Assembly (NCBI RefSeq): GCF_004337365.2
Contig: NZ_CP044016.1
Location: 3,825,507-3,889,506 of the forward strand
Length of the DNA: 64,000 nucleotides
Direction of reading: 5' to 3'
Source of the DNA: Rhizosphaericola mali
GTDB taxonomy: Bacteria > Bacteroidota > Bacteroidia > Chitinophagales > Chitinophagaceae
In this document: positions 17,487 to 27,246 of the stretch, piece after piece
How positions within the stretch are numbered: the first letter of the stretch is position 1
How the letters are laid out: each line of letters opens with the position of its first letter
Notes under the pieces: generated by a model
Seen by the model: only the letters and a program-made list of their open reading frames with translations
What the model was told of the DNA's origin: nothing
The model's database searches: none
Position numbers and translations under genes: made by a program

Positions 17487-18236
17487 CTATTTCGAACTTT
17501 TATTTTTACTAAAATATACTTTCAATTTATCATTGATATAATATTTTAAAGATTCTGCATCATCATTTTCTCGCAACCAATCATACGATGGACGATACTG
17601 ATTCATAAACATCATCAAATTCTCACCAGTCAAACCACTAAAAGAATGCACTAGTAGTTTATTAAAACGAAAATCCACATAACGTTGTTCTTCATTGTCT
17701 AAGAAATTTTTATATGCACGTTTTCTCGCCTTATTTTTTTTATCAAAAAAATTATCCAATCCAATAGCTAATCCTGCACCTCCTGTATTTTGAGAAAATG
17801 TTTTAGGATTCAATCCTACATCTTTGATAAAATCATCCCTTCTCTCGGAGCTATCTAACTGATAATCATCATAAGTATAAGATGAGACTATAACACCAGG
17901 AAGTATTTCTTTCATTTTAGGTTTTAACCAAATCTCTACTGTATCCATATGATATTTTTCTCCTAAATAAGTAAATTGTCCATTTTGATATCCTGGTATT
18001 CTGAATATTAAAACATCTCCTTTTTGCATATTAGCTTTAAAAAATCCATCTTCTCCGCTTCTGAATTTTAAACTGTCTGTTTTATCAATAATATCAACAA
18101 AAGGTAATGTTGTAAGTGTTACGCTATCCTTTACTACACCAATAATTTGTTTATCTTTTAGGTGGTTAGCAACTTGGGCTTGGCTAGATGAAAAAACTCC
18201 AAGCAATGAAAATACTGCAACGATTTGTTTGAGCAT
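17487..18236 (-). CDS. Exported protein with carboxypeptidase-regulatory-like domain
   Basis: About 249 residues. I choose the ATG at 18236 because it starts directly with a signal peptide ([20 protein letters not shown], cleavage before QVANH); an in-frame ATG 63 bases upstream would add an odd charged leader. The mature N-terminus (about 25-105) resembles a carboxypeptidase D regulatory-like beta-sandwich ([19 protein letters not shown]). The C-terminal half is helical, basic and unassigned. It is the first gene of a tight operon with cbpA and cbpM, an unexpected partnership between an envelope protein and a cytosolic chaperone pair. Confidence 0.75.
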   Translation of the reverse strand: MLKQIVAVFSLLGVFSSSQAQVANHLKDKQIIGVVKDSVTLTTLPFVDIIDKTDSLKFRSGEDGFFKANMQKGDVLIFRIPGYQNGQFTYLGEKYHMDTVEIWLKPKMKEILPGVIVSSYTYDDYQLDSSERRDDFIKDVGLNPKTFSQNTGGAGLAIGLDNFFDKKNKARKRAYKNFLDNEEQRYVDFRFNKLLVHSFSGLTGENLMMFMNQYRPSYDWLRENDDAESLKYYINDKLKVYFSKNKSSK

Positions 18237-18284
18237 ATTTAGATTTATATCTAACAAAAATATGTTTTTAAAATTAATAATATC

Positions 18285-18317
18285 ACAAAAAAACCTCATC
18301 TCTAACGAGATGAGGTT
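18285..18317 (-). terminator. Rho-independent terminator of the OmpA-family gene
   Basis: Perfect 11-bp stem AACCTCATCTC (18292-18302) with GAGATGAGGTT (18307-18317), loop TAAC, and a U run on the minus strand. It lies 24 bases after the OmpA-family stop. Confidence 0.9.
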
Positions 18318-18340
18318 GGAAATATTTATAAGAAATTTTC

Positions 18341-20002
18341 TTATTTAGATTTCTGTAAGTTTGGATGAGGAGCAGGTACTGTGTTAGGACCTTCTTCAGT
18401 TGTACCTTGAAGATCTACAGTGTTAGCATCACCATCTTGACCATAGTAGAATAACAATCTGCTTTCAGCTATACCTTGTTTTTCAACTAAGTATTTGATT
18501 ACAGAATTTACTCTATCCCAACTTAATTGTTGTGCTTTTTTGTTAGATGCACCGTAACCGATAACTTTTACTTTACATCCTGGATTGCCATTCAATTGAG
18601 CAGCTACAGTAGTCAAAGAAGCTTGAGCAGCTTTACTTAAAGCAACACTACCTTTTTTGAATTGTACGCTAGGTAAACTTGTAATTGCGCATTCGCTAGC
18701 TGGTTTGTAGTTAGCTAATTTATCACGCAATTCTTTACAACAAGCTGGTTCTGGTTCAGTACCAACACCATCCGCGTCAACTGGGAACCAAGATTGTGGA
18801 GTGATTTTTTGTTTGTCTTTGTAATCAGGAACGCCATCACCATCTGTATCCAAAGCACGTCCGTGAGAATCTACAGGAGCACCAGCTGGAGTATTAGGTT
18901 CTAAATCAAAAGAATCAGTTACACCATCACCATCAGCATCAGGTAACGTAATTTTCATGTGTTTAGGCACATTCAACTCGTTGTAGATGTAATTGTTTGG
19001 GTTGATCCACCACAATGGAGCAACTCTTTTTGAAGATGAACCTAAGTTAAAGTTAAAACGAACTTGTGTATTACTTAAGATATCATTTTTTTGAGAAGGA
19101 CCAGTTACGATACCAGAGAAATCACCACCATCAAATAAGTAAGTGAATTTTTGTTCAACTCCGATATTGAAGTTATCGCTTACTTTAAATGCGATACCGG
19201 CACCGAAATCAACACCATGTTTTCTCATTTGAGTACCACCACCGATAACGTTACCAGTAGCACCGTTACGATTAGTCAATACTGTTTCATATTTTTGGTC
19301 GTTGCCACCTTTCATATCAAACAAGCCATTTTTTTGACCTGCTTTCAAGATATCTTTTGCTTGGCTTTTATCAACTCTAACATTATCTCCAGTATTAAAA
19401 GCAGAATAAGCAGCACCATTAGCATCTAAAGCATTGATACGGCTAGAACCCCATACAAAGCTATAACCTGCTAATGCGTAGATATCTAATTTTGGATTAC
19501 CACGATAGTTGCTAATAGTATTCAAACTTGCCAATCCATCAACAGAAACTTGTTGAATAGTTGCTTTATAGTTAGCCAAATAACTAGATGGAGCACCATG
19601 AGCAGCTAAAACTGCTTGAACGTTACTTGGAGCATAACTTACAGATCTTGTTCTATAGTCTTGACCATAGTAGATACCATAGTTATATTGAGCTCTTACT
19701 GAAAATACATGTCCTAAAGCTTTTCTTAATGAAAAACTTGAACCATATCCCAATTTAGGATTGATTGGAGTGAACATCAAAGATGGACCAACACCAATAC
19801 CTAATTCCAATTTGTTTTTAGGTTTTGCAGGATAAGGAGTCTCGTTGGCTTTCCATGCATTTTGCTGAGCCAAGCCGTGAGAAGTTACTTTAGATGAATC
19901 ATACAACCAATCATCACTGGTTGAAGTTTGCTGTGCAAACGCGCTAGTAGATGCTAATCCGGCGAAAAGACCGAGCATTAAACTATACTTTGTACTTGCC
20001 AT
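18341..20002 (-). CDS. OmpA-family outer-membrane protein with TSP3-like calcium repeats
   Basis: 553-residue major-porin-like protein. A signal peptide (about 1-24, ending SAFAQ) leads into an N-terminal beta-barrel (about 60-330). Next come thrombospondin-type-3-like Asp-rich repeats (DADGDGVTDSFDLEP and LDTDGDGVPDYKD, about 355-400), and then an OmpA peptidoglycan-binding domain (about 440-545) with a Gly-Tyr-Gly-Ala version of the usual motif (KVIGYGASNKKAQQLSWDRV). It should anchor the outer membrane to peptidoglycan. Its strong promoter and own terminator suggest high, monocistronic expression. Confidence 0.93.
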   Translation of the reverse strand: MASTKYSLMLGLFAGLASTSAFAQQTSTSDDWLYDSSKVTSHGLAQQNAWKANETPYPAKPKNKLELGIGVGPSLMFTPINPKLGYGSSFSLRKALGHVFSVRAQYNYGIYYGQDYRTRSVSYAPSNVQAVLAAHGAPSSYLANYKATIQQVSVDGLASLNTISNYRGNPKLDIYALAGYSFVWGSSRINALDANGAAYSAFNTGDNVRVDKSQAKDILKAGQKNGLFDMKGGNDQKYETVLTNRNGATGNVIGGGTQMRKHGVDFGAGIAFKVSDNFNIGVEQKFTYLFDGGDFSGIVTGPSQKNDILSNTQVRFNFNLGSSSKRVAPLWWINPNNYIYNELNVPKHMKITLPDADGDGVTDSFDLEPNTPAGAPVDSHGRALDTDGDGVPDYKDKQKITPQSWFPVDADGVGTEPEPACCKELRDKLANYKPASECAITSLPSVQFKKGSVALSKAAQASLTTVAAQLNGNPGCKVKVIGYGASNKKAQQLSWDRVNSVIKYLVEKQGIAESRLLFYYGQDGDANTVDLQGTTEEGPNTVPAPHPNLQKSK

Positions 20003-20244
20003 GGGTTACTTTTAAATTTTTATATAATTTTTTGCAAACAATAAATACTATGCAAAAGTATAACTATCAAGGAATTCCACAAATTTTATCCTAAAAAAGG
20101 TTACAAAAATTATAAAATTCCACTAATTAACGTTTTTTCAAATACTGTACCAAAACAGTAAAATGTTAAAAAAAATTGAAAATTTGTCAAATTTTTACAA
20201 ATATATCATAAATTAACAAGGAGAAGATAACTTATTTGAAAATT
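20003..20244. other. Intergenic region with the OmpA-gene promoter
   Basis: 242 very AT-rich bases between fumC (upstream, same strand) and the OmpA-family gene. It holds the promoter at 20053-20083; I see no RNA gene, and no clear terminator for fumC. Confidence 0.5.
20053..20083 (-). promoter_or_regulatory. Promoter of the OmpA-family gene
   Basis: On the minus strand: TTTG (20080-20083), exactly 19 bases, then TACTTTTG (20053-20060). This is a full match to the Bacteroidota consensus TTTG-N19-TAnnTTTG. The leader to the ATG is about 45 bases. Confidence 0.8.
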
Positions 20245-21660
20245 TTAAATATTTACTTCTGGAGTACCAACCATCTTAGCAGGAACCACCCATTCATCAA
20301 ATTGTTCTGGTGTTAAATATCCTAATTCAATCGCAGTAGCCTTCAAAGTTGAATTATTCTTTAACGCCGCTTGAGCAATTTTTGCGGATTTTTCATACCC
20401 AATATGTGTATTCAATGCGGTGACCAACATCAAACTATTTTCCAAATGTTTTTGAATATTTGCTTCAATTGGCTCGATACCAATTGCACAATGATCATTA
20501 AAACTAACGCAAACATCTCCTATCAATCTTGCGCTGTGCAAGAAATTAGCAATCATCACGGGCTTGAATACATTTAATTCAAATTGACCATTTGCACCGC
20601 CAATATTAATAGCTACATCATTACCCAAAACTTGTGCTGCAACCATTGTCATGGATTCACATTGTGTTGGATTTACTTTCCCCGGCATAATAGAAGATCC
20701 TGGTTCATTTTCAGGTATATGAATTTCTCCAATTCCAGAACGAGGACCACTAGCCAACATTCTTACATCATTAGCGATTTTCATCAAACCAACAGCAACA
20801 GTTTTCAAAGCGCCATGCGCTTCCACGATTGCATCATGCGCAGCTAACGATTCAAATTTGTTAACCGCAGTCACGAAAGGCAATCCAGTTAATTCGGCAA
20901 TTTTTTTAGCAACCACAACATCATAACCCTTTGGAGTATTAATACCTGTACCAACTGCGGTACCACCTAATGCTAATTCTGATAAATGAGTGAAACTATT
21001 CTTAATAGCTTTGATCCCGTGATTTAATTGTGCAGCATATCCACTCAATTCTTGTCCCAATGTTAATGGTGTTGCATCCATAAAATGCGTACGACCAATT
21101 TTTACAACATTGATATATTTTTCTGCTTTTTCAACTAAAGTATTTTTTAGTTTTTCAATACCCGGGATCGTTACATCCATTAATATTTTATATGCCGCAA
21201 TATGCATTGCAGTTGGGAATGTGTCATTCGAAGATTGAGATTTATTTACATCATCATTGGGATGAAGTACTCTTGCATTTTTATCGTCAGTCAATTTTCC
21301 ACCGTTGATAATGTTAGCACGATTAGCAATAACTTCATTTACATTCATATTGCTCTGTGTACCGCTACCTGTTTGCCAAATAACTAATGGAAATTGATCA
21401 TCCAATTTTCCATCTAATATTTCATCGGCAACTTGTCCGATTAATTTTGATTTTTCAGCAGGTAAAACTCCAAGTTCTTCATTAGCAAGGGCTGCAGCTT
21501 TTTTCAAATAGGCAAACGCACGAATAATATCTTTCGGCATTTTATCTGTATCCTGTGCAATTTTAAAGTTTTCAAGGCTACGTTCAGTCTGTGCACCCCA
21601 ATAAACATTTGCAGGAACTTTCACTTCTCCAAGTGTGTCCTTTTCAATACGATAATCCAT
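20245..21660 (-). CDS. fumC: Class II fumarate hydratase
   Basis: Iron-independent fumarase (471 residues), converting fumarate and malate in the TCA cycle. The superfamily signature [11 protein letters not shown] is present near residue 320, together with [19 protein letters not shown] near 97-115 and [10 protein letters not shown] near 185. Length is normal and the protein aligns end to end in my reading. A TAAATTTG box on the minus strand upstream (plus-strand CAAATTTA near 21693) may be the -7 element. Confidence 0.97.
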   Translation of the reverse strand: MDYRIEKDTLGEVKVPANVYWGAQTERSLENFKIAQDTDKMPKDIIRAFAYLKKAAALANEELGVLPAEKSKLIGQVADEILDGKLDDQFPLVIWQTGSGTQSNMNVNEVIANRANIINGGKLTDDKNARVLHPNDDVNKSQSSNDTFPTAMHIAAYKILMDVTIPGIEKLKNTLVEKAEKYINVVKIGRTHFMDATPLTLGQELSGYAAQLNHGIKAIKNSFTHLSELALGGTAVGTGINTPKGYDVVVAKKIAELTGLPFVTAVNKFESLAAHDAIVEAHGALKTVAVGLMKIANDVRMLASGPRSGIGEIHIPENEPGSSIMPGKVNPTQCESMTMVAAQVLGNDVAINIGGANGQFELNVFKPVMIANFLHSARLIGDVCVSFNDHCAIGIEPIEANIQKHLENSLMLVTALNTHIGYEKSAKIAQAALKNNSTLKATAIELGYLTPEQFDEWVVPAKMVGTPEVNI

Positions 21661-21813
21661 AATATTTCTTTATTTTTTGAAAGAATAGGGCAAATTTAAT
21701 CTACAAGTTGTTAAAAGACCTTTATCTTTTTAAAATAGTCCAATATATTTTCCTATGAAATTTGTACTGTTGACCTTTCTATATCGTTTCTTTGTGTGAA
21801 ATATCGGTTTTGA

Positions 21814-22776
21814 ATGAGTAATGTTCCAGCAATTATTGCACCTGATTTAAAAGCTTTTAATAGTTATTTATCCCAACAATTAAAAAATAGAATTCCTTTA
21901 CTGGAAAAAATCTTGAAATACATCATCAAGCAAAAAGGAAAGCAAATGCGTCCTATGTTTGTGTTGTTATGTGCCAGATTGGGTGGGGAAATAAGCGAAC
22001 CGACTTTTCGCGCAGCTACATTGGTGGAACTTTTACACACTGCGACACTTATCCACGATGATGTTGTGGATGAGGCGGAGGAAAGAAGAGGACTTTTTTC
22101 TATTAATGCAATTTGGAAAAATAAAGTTGCCGTGCTTGCTGGGGATTTTCTTTTATCCAAAGGACTGCTTATTTCTTTGGAAAATGATGATTTTAAAACT
22201 TTAAAAATATTGGCGCAAGCTGTCAGCCAAATGAGTGAGGGTGAATTATTACAAATCGAAAAATCGCGCAAACTCAACCTTGACGAAAATATCTATTATG
22301 ACATTATCAAAGGTAAAACAGCGTCTTTAATTGCATCTGCGTGTAGCGCTGGCGCATATAGCACTTTCAAAACAGAAGAAGATGCAGAAAAGCTAAGATC
22401 TTTTGGTGAGAAAGTCGGTATGGCATTTCAGATAAAAGATGATTTATTTGATTACGGTTCGGATAATGTGGGCAAGCCAACAGCCAATGACATCAAGGAA
22501 AAAAAATTAACACTTCCGCTCATTTATACATTGAATAATTGTGAAGCATCTCTACGTAAAAAAATCATTTATATCATTAAAAATAAGAATACGGATAAAG
22601 ATGCGATCCAATTTGTATTAGATGCTGTAAATCAGTGCAAAGGATTGGAATATGCCACACAGAAAATGTTTCAATTCCGTGATGAAGCATTGCAAATTTT
22701 ACAACAATATCCTGTATCTGAAACGCGTGATGCACTTGAGCAATTGGTACGTTATACGACAGACCGAAAATTTTAA
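21814..22776 (+). CDS. Polyprenyl diphosphate synthase (trans-isoprenyl, long chain)
   Basis: 320-residue all-helical isoprenoid chain elongation enzyme, likely making the side chain of menaquinone. First Asp-rich motif DDVVD at 82-86 (with HDDVVDEAEERRG), KGKTASLI at about 166-173 and second motif DDLFD at 209-213 are all present. The residues before the first motif are not bulky aromatic at every position, which fits a long-chain product, but chain length cannot be read with certainty. It is the first gene of a plus-strand run that continues with purA. Confidence 0.93.
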   Translation: MSNVPAIIAPDLKAFNSYLSQQLKNRIPLLEKILKYIIKQKGKQMRPMFVLLCARLGGEISEPTFRAATLVELLHTATLIHDDVVDEAEERRGLFSINAIWKNKVAVLAGDFLLSKGLLISLENDDFKTLKILAQAVSQMSEGELLQIEKSRKLNLDENIYYDIIKGKTASLIASACSAGAYSTFKTEEDAEKLRSFGEKVGMAFQIKDDLFDYGSDNVGKPTANDIKEKKLTLPLIYTLNNCEASLRKKIIYIIKNKNTDKDAIQFVLDAVNQCKGLEYATQKMFQFRDEALQILQQYPVSETRDALEQLVRYTTDRKF

Positions 22777-22857
22777 ATCTGCAATTCTTTTTGCTTATTC
22801 TATTTCAAATTCAAAAAGCCTATTTACATTTGCCACTCACAAATCATTTCATTCATA

Positions 22858-24120
22858 ATGGTAGATGTAATATTGGGCCTTCAATGGGGCGATGAAGGTA
22901 AGGGCAAAATCGTTGATTTTTTCGCACCTAATTACGACATTGTAGCTCGTTTCCAAGGAGGACCAAATGCTGGTCACACATTATATGTTGACGGCAAAAA
23001 AGTAGTATTGCACCAGATCCCATCTGGCATATTTCATCAAAATGCAGTAAATCTTATCGGTGGTGGTGTCGTTTTAGATCCTGTAATTTTGAAAAAAGAA
23101 TGTGAAACAGTTGCTTCTTTCGGCGCTGATTTCAAAAAAAATCTTTTCATTTCTGAAAGAACAAACCTTATTCTTCCTACACACCGCGCTTTGGATAAAG
23201 CATCTGAATTATCAAAAGGTGAAGGTAAAATTGGTTCTACTTTGAAAGGTATCGGACCATCTTACATGGACAAAACAGGTAGAAATGCATTGAGAGTTGG
23301 TGATATTTTGAATAAAAATTTCGTCAGCCAATACATCAAATTGCGTTTAAAACATCAGAAACTTTTAGATAATTATCATTTTACAGAAGATATTTCCGCT
23401 TGGGAAGATGAATTTTTCGAAGCAATTGAATTCTTACGTACATTGAACATTGTGAATGGTGAATATTTCATCAACAATGCCATCAACGAAGGCAAAAAGG
23501 TATTAGCAGAAGGTGCGCAAGCAACAATGTTAGATATTGATTTCGGTACTTATCCTTATGTAACTTCCTCTAGCACAACCATCGCTGGAGTATGTTCTGG
23601 TTTGGGTGTCGCTCCTCAAAAAATCCGCGACGTAATCGGTATTACTAAATCTTATTGCACGCGTGTCGGTAGCGGTCCATTCCCAACAGAATTGGAAAAT
23701 GCAACTGGTGAAGAATTACGCCAAATTGGTGGTGAATTCGGAGCAACAACTGGTCGCCCTCGTAGATGCGGTTGGATTGATCTTGTAGCATTGAAATTTG
23801 CTTGTATGATCAATGGTGTTACCAAAGTGGTTATGACAAAAGCAGATGTTTTGGATAAATTTGAAACACTAGAAGCTTGTGTATCTTACGATGCAAATGA
23901 TAAAAAAACAACAGAAGTTCCTTACCAAATGGATGGAATGACTATTGTTCCAGAGTTCAAAGCATTTAAAGGATGGCATTCTGATACTACAGTTTTAAAA
24001 ACTAAAGATGAATTGCCACAAACTATGCAAGAATATATTAACTTTATCAACGAATACATCAAAGCTCCAGTGTCCTTCGTTTCCAACGGTCCAGGAAGAG
24101 ATCAGATTATTATTTTATAA
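22858..24120 (+). CDS. purA: Adenylosuccinate synthetase
   Basis: GTP-dependent enzyme joining IMP and aspartate to form adenylosuccinate, the first committed step to AMP. The 420 residues start with the family signature LQWGDEGKGKIVDFF (about 8-22) and contain GPNAGHT, GIGPSYMDK and the C-terminal GTP-binding NGPGRDQIII region. Length is normal. A TACATTTG box at 22825-22832 fits the -7 consensus, but a -33 element is not evident. An acidic-protein gene follows 68 bases downstream. Confidence 0.98.
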   Translation: MVDVILGLQWGDEGKGKIVDFFAPNYDIVARFQGGPNAGHTLYVDGKKVVLHQIPSGIFHQNAVNLIGGGVVLDPVILKKECETVASFGADFKKNLFISERTNLILPTHRALDKASELSKGEGKIGSTLKGIGPSYMDKTGRNALRVGDILNKNFVSQYIKLRLKHQKLLDNYHFTEDISAWEDEFFEAIEFLRTLNIVNGEYFINNAINEGKKVLAEGAQATMLDIDFGTYPYVTSSSTTIAGVCSGLGVAPQKIRDVIGITKSYCTRVGSGPFPTELENATGEELRQIGGEFGATTGRPRRCGWIDLVALKFACMINGVTKVVMTKADVLDKFETLEACVSYDANDKKTTEVPYQMDGMTIVPEFKAFKGWHSDTTVLKTKDELPQTMQEYINFINEYIKAPVSFVSNGPGRDQIIIL

Positions 24121-24188
24121 AAAAGTTATAAAAAAATTTGTTTGAGTGAAAAACTCGTTGAAATTTTACAGCGATAATTTTGAGAACC

Positions 24189-24653
24189 ATGGCAACAAAA
24201 TCCGATAAAGAAAAGAAAGACGCAGCAAAAAAACCAGCTCCTAAAAAAGCTCCTGCTGACAGTAAGAAGAAATCTTCAAAAGAAGAGAATGAATTGGAAG
24301 ACGAAGAACTTTTCTTCGACGATGAATCTCCAAAGAAAAAGTCTACGCCGAAAGCGTCTGCTAAATCTAAAAAAGAGGAAGATGACGATGACGACGAAGA
24401 TGATTTCATTGAAGAGGAGGATGATTGGAACAAATCTGACGAAGAAGATAGTTGGGATCCAGATTTTGATGAATTTGATATTCCAAAATCTAAAACTAAA
24501 TCTACAGGTAGTTCATCTTCTTCAAAAGGTAAAAAATCACCAGGTGGCGCTAAGAAAAAAGAAGATGACGAGGATGATTTTAAATTCGATGACGGATTCG
24601 GTAATGATTTCGATTTATTCGATGACAATTTCGAAGAAGACGATGATTTTTAA
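24189..24653 (+). CDS. Highly charged low-complexity protein
   Basis: 154 residues made almost only of Lys, Asp, Glu, Ser, Ala, Pro and Gly. The N-terminal 35 residues are basic and resemble histone H1-like tails (KKPAPKKAPADSKKK). From about residue 38 blocks of acidic residues (EEDDDDDEDD; EDDEDDFKFDDGFGNDFD) dominate, with a second basic patch around 115-130. No fold or enzyme motif can be seen. I choose the ATG at 24189; a TTG nine bases upstream is less likely. The codon frame is clearly protein-like and a terminator follows directly, so I consider it a real gene of unknown function, perhaps nucleic-acid or ribosome associated. Confidence 0.75.
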   Translation: MATKSDKEKKDAAKKPAPKKAPADSKKKSSKEENELEDEELFFDDESPKKKSTPKASAKSKKEEDDDDDEDDFIEEEDDWNKSDEEDSWDPDFDEFDIPKSKTKSTGSSSSSKGKKSPGGAKKKEDDEDDFKFDDGFGNDFDLFDDNFEEDDDF

Positions 24654-24674
24654 TTTTTAGAAATTTTATAATTA

Positions 24675-24708
24675 AAAAGGTATTCCTATCTCGGAATACC
24701 TTTTATTT
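24675..24708 (+). terminator. Rho-independent terminator after the charged-protein gene
   Basis: Perfect 12-bp stem AAAAGGTATTCC (24675-24686) with GGAATACCTTTT (24693-24704), six-base loop, followed by T-rich sequence. Confidence 0.9.
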
Positions 24709-24734
24709 TTACGGAAATTCATTTCAACTAGAAT

Positions 24735-27200
24735 ATGTCTTATACGATTAAAAATATTAGCTCGCTCTTGCCAAGTGCAGCAGTTTCACTTTCCAATGAA
24801 AATGCAGAAATTCTGCAATTATTGACAGATAGCCGCAGACTGAATTTTCCCAAAACGACACTTTTTTTTGCAATAGAAACTAAATTACGTGATGGTCACA
24901 ATTACGTAACGGAATTATTTAATCAAGGCGTAAGAAATTTTGTCGTTCAAAAAGGGAAAAACATTGCAGCTGTGGTTTCTCAAAATGCCAATTTAATTTT
25001 TGTAAATCAACCATTAGACGCATTACAATTATTGGTTGCATTTCATAGAAGTAAATTCAATATTCCTGTTATCGGTATTACTGGCAGCAACGGAAAAACG
25101 ATTGTAAAAGAATGGCTTAATCAATTATTGGTCAGTGATTTTGAAATCGTTAGAACACCACGCAGTTACAATTCTCAAATCGGCGTACCGTTAAGCGTAT
25201 GGGAAATGAGTCCTGAAAATAATCTTGGCATATTTGAAGCAGGGATTTCTTTACCTGGAGAAATGGAAAGATTGGAAAAAATCATCCAGCCAAATATTGG
25301 CATTTTTACAAATATTGGAACAGCACATGATGAAGGATTTAAAAATCGTGCAGAAAAAATTGCAGAAAAATTCAAATTATTCAAGAATGTCCAATTGCTT
25401 ATTTTGCCTGCTGATAACTCGGAAGTATTGCATTTAGCCGAATATTTATTGAGTTGCAAATTATTTACTTGGGGCAAATACGACAAGTCGGATTTACAGA
25501 TTTTGGATATTGAAGTAAAAGAAAGCCAAACGTTAATAAACGCCAAATACAAAAAAGAAGAATATCAAATCGCTATTCCATTTACAGATGAAGCTTCTAT
25601 TCAAAATGCAATAACTTGTTGGGCTACATTGATTTGCATGGATATTTCCGCGGAGAAGATTGCAGAAAGAATACAATCTTTACGTCCGATTGATATGCGT
25701 TTGGAAATCAAACCTGCATTGAACAATTGTACATTGATCAATGACAGTTATAGTTTCGATATTAATTCACTAGGAATTGCCTTGTCATTTTTACAACAGC
25801 AGAAAATCCACAAAACGGTTATTATTTCAGATCTAGCATATTTTGATGAAAATTTGTATAGAACGATTGTCAATTTACTTTCTCAAAAAGATATTTATCG
25901 CGTTATTACTATTGGCCCAGCTTGGTACAAATTACAATATTTACTACATGGGAAATTTGAAAAAATAAATAGCCTAAAATCAGTAGAACAATTTTTAGCG
26001 AATTATCAAACGTTCAATTTACGCGCAGAAGCCATTTTGTTGAAAGGTGCACGCAAATATGCATTCGAACAAATTGCAAAAATTCTTGAAAATCAAGTGC
26101 ATCAAACACGTATGGAAATCAGTATACCAGCACTTGCCCATAATCTTCAAGAATATCGCAAATACATCCAGCCAGAAATCAAAATCATGGCAATGGTGAA
26201 AGCTTCCGGCTATGGAAGTGGCAGTATTGAAGTGGCTACGATGGTGCAATTTTACCATGTCAATTATCTGGCGGTGGCTTATGCAGATGAAGGTGTTGCA
26301 TTACGCAATTCTGGCATTAGCATTCCCATTGCGGTGATGAATTTTGACGAAGAAGCATTTGAAACCATTGTTATTCACCACCTAGAACCCAATATTTTTT
26401 CATTTAAAATTTATTATGCATTTCATGATTTTTTGGTGAATCAGGGAATTAAAAACTACCCAATTCATTTGAAAATTGATACCGGAATGCATCGATTGGG
26501 TTTTGAATTGGAAGAAATGGATAAAATCGTTGCCCTTTTGAATGAAAATAATACGATGGTTGTCAAGTCTGCATTTACCCATTTTGTAGCGAGTGAAGAT
26601 CCAAATGAAGATGAATTTACACATCATCAAGCACATATCTTTAAAGAAGCAATTCAAATTTTAGAAAAGGGTATTGGCTATAAATTCATTCGTCATATTG
26701 CCAACTCGTCCGCAATTATTCGCTTTCCTGAATATCATTTTGATATGGTACGCTTAGGTATTGGTTTATATGGAGTGGATAGTTCGTCTTTACATCAAGA
26801 AACTTTGGAAACTGTCGCAACGCTTATCTCAACAATTGCACAGATTCATCATGTAAAAGCTGGCGAAACGATTGGTTATAATCGTCGCGGAAAAGTGGAT
26901 AGAGATTCCAAAATCGCTACTATTAGAATTGGATACGCGGATGGTTTAAATCGTAAATTGGGAAATCTCAATGGATCGGTATTTATCCAAGGGAAATTGG
27001 CGCCGATTATTGGAAATATCTGCATGGATATGGCCATGGTTGATATTACCGATATTGACAATGTACATGAAGGCGATTCCGTGGAAATATTTGGGAAAAA
27101 TCTACCCGTTTGGGATGTTGCCTCTAAAATTGGTACGATTTCTTATGAAGTGCTTACCAGCGTAGGGCAAAGAATCAAACGCGTATATATCGAAGAATAA
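24735..27200 (+). CDS. Bifunctional MurF ligase / alanine racemase
   Basis: 821-residue fusion of two steps that feed D-alanine into peptidoglycan, as is usual in Bacteroidota. The N-terminal half (about 1-450) is UDP-MurNAc-tripeptide:D-Ala-D-Ala ligase, with the ATP loop GITGSNGKT at 114-122 and a Mur-type central domain (FEAGISLPGEM). The C-terminal half (about 455-821) is a PLP alanine racemase: the lysine that binds PLP is K489 (MVKASGYGSGS) and the second catalytic base is Y715 (TIGYNRRG). The racemase makes D-Ala and the ligase adds the D-Ala dipeptide to the cytoplasmic precursor. Confidence 0.95.
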   Translation: MSYTIKNISSLLPSAAVSLSNENAEILQLLTDSRRLNFPKTTLFFAIETKLRDGHNYVTELFNQGVRNFVVQKGKNIAAVVSQNANLIFVNQPLDALQLLVAFHRSKFNIPVIGITGSNGKTIVKEWLNQLLVSDFEIVRTPRSYNSQIGVPLSVWEMSPENNLGIFEAGISLPGEMERLEKIIQPNIGIFTNIGTAHDEGFKNRAEKIAEKFKLFKNVQLLILPADNSEVLHLAEYLLSCKLFTWGKYDKSDLQILDIEVKESQTLINAKYKKEEYQIAIPFTDEASIQNAITCWATLICMDISAEKIAERIQSLRPIDMRLEIKPALNNCTLINDSYSFDINSLGIALSFLQQQKIHKTVIISDLAYFDENLYRTIVNLLSQKDIYRVITIGPAWYKLQYLLHGKFEKINSLKSVEQFLANYQTFNLRAEAILLKGARKYAFEQIAKILENQVHQTRMEISIPALAHNLQEYRKYIQPEIKIMAMVKASGYGSGSIEVATMVQFYHVNYLAVAYADEGVALRNSGISIPIAVMNFDEEAFETIVIHHLEPNIFSFKIYYAFHDFLVNQGIKNYPIHLKIDTGMHRLGFELEEMDKIVALLNENNTMVVKSAFTHFVASEDPNEDEFTHHQAHIFKEAIQILEKGIGYKFIRHIANSSAIIRFPEYHFDMVRLGIGLYGVDSSSLHQETLETVATLISTIAQIHHVKAGETIGYNRRGKVDRDSKIATIRIGYADGLNRKLGNLNGSVFIQGKLAPIIGNICMDMAMVDITDIDNVHEGDSVEIFGKNLPVWDVASKIGTISYEVLTSVGQRIKRVYIEE

Positions 27201-27246
27201 GAAATTCAGTTCTTTATATTTGCATGCGTAACAACTCAATCAAAAT

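Noticed and set aside
24110-24628. 172-codon Ser/Phe-rich open frame on the minus strand
   Set aside because: It is the antisense shadow of the Lys/Asp/Glu-rich gene at 24189, with no start context or similarity of its own.
24863-24870. T8 run in the murF-alr gene
   Set aside because: A/T homopolymers of this length are expected at this composition and the gene is essential, so phase variation is unlikely.
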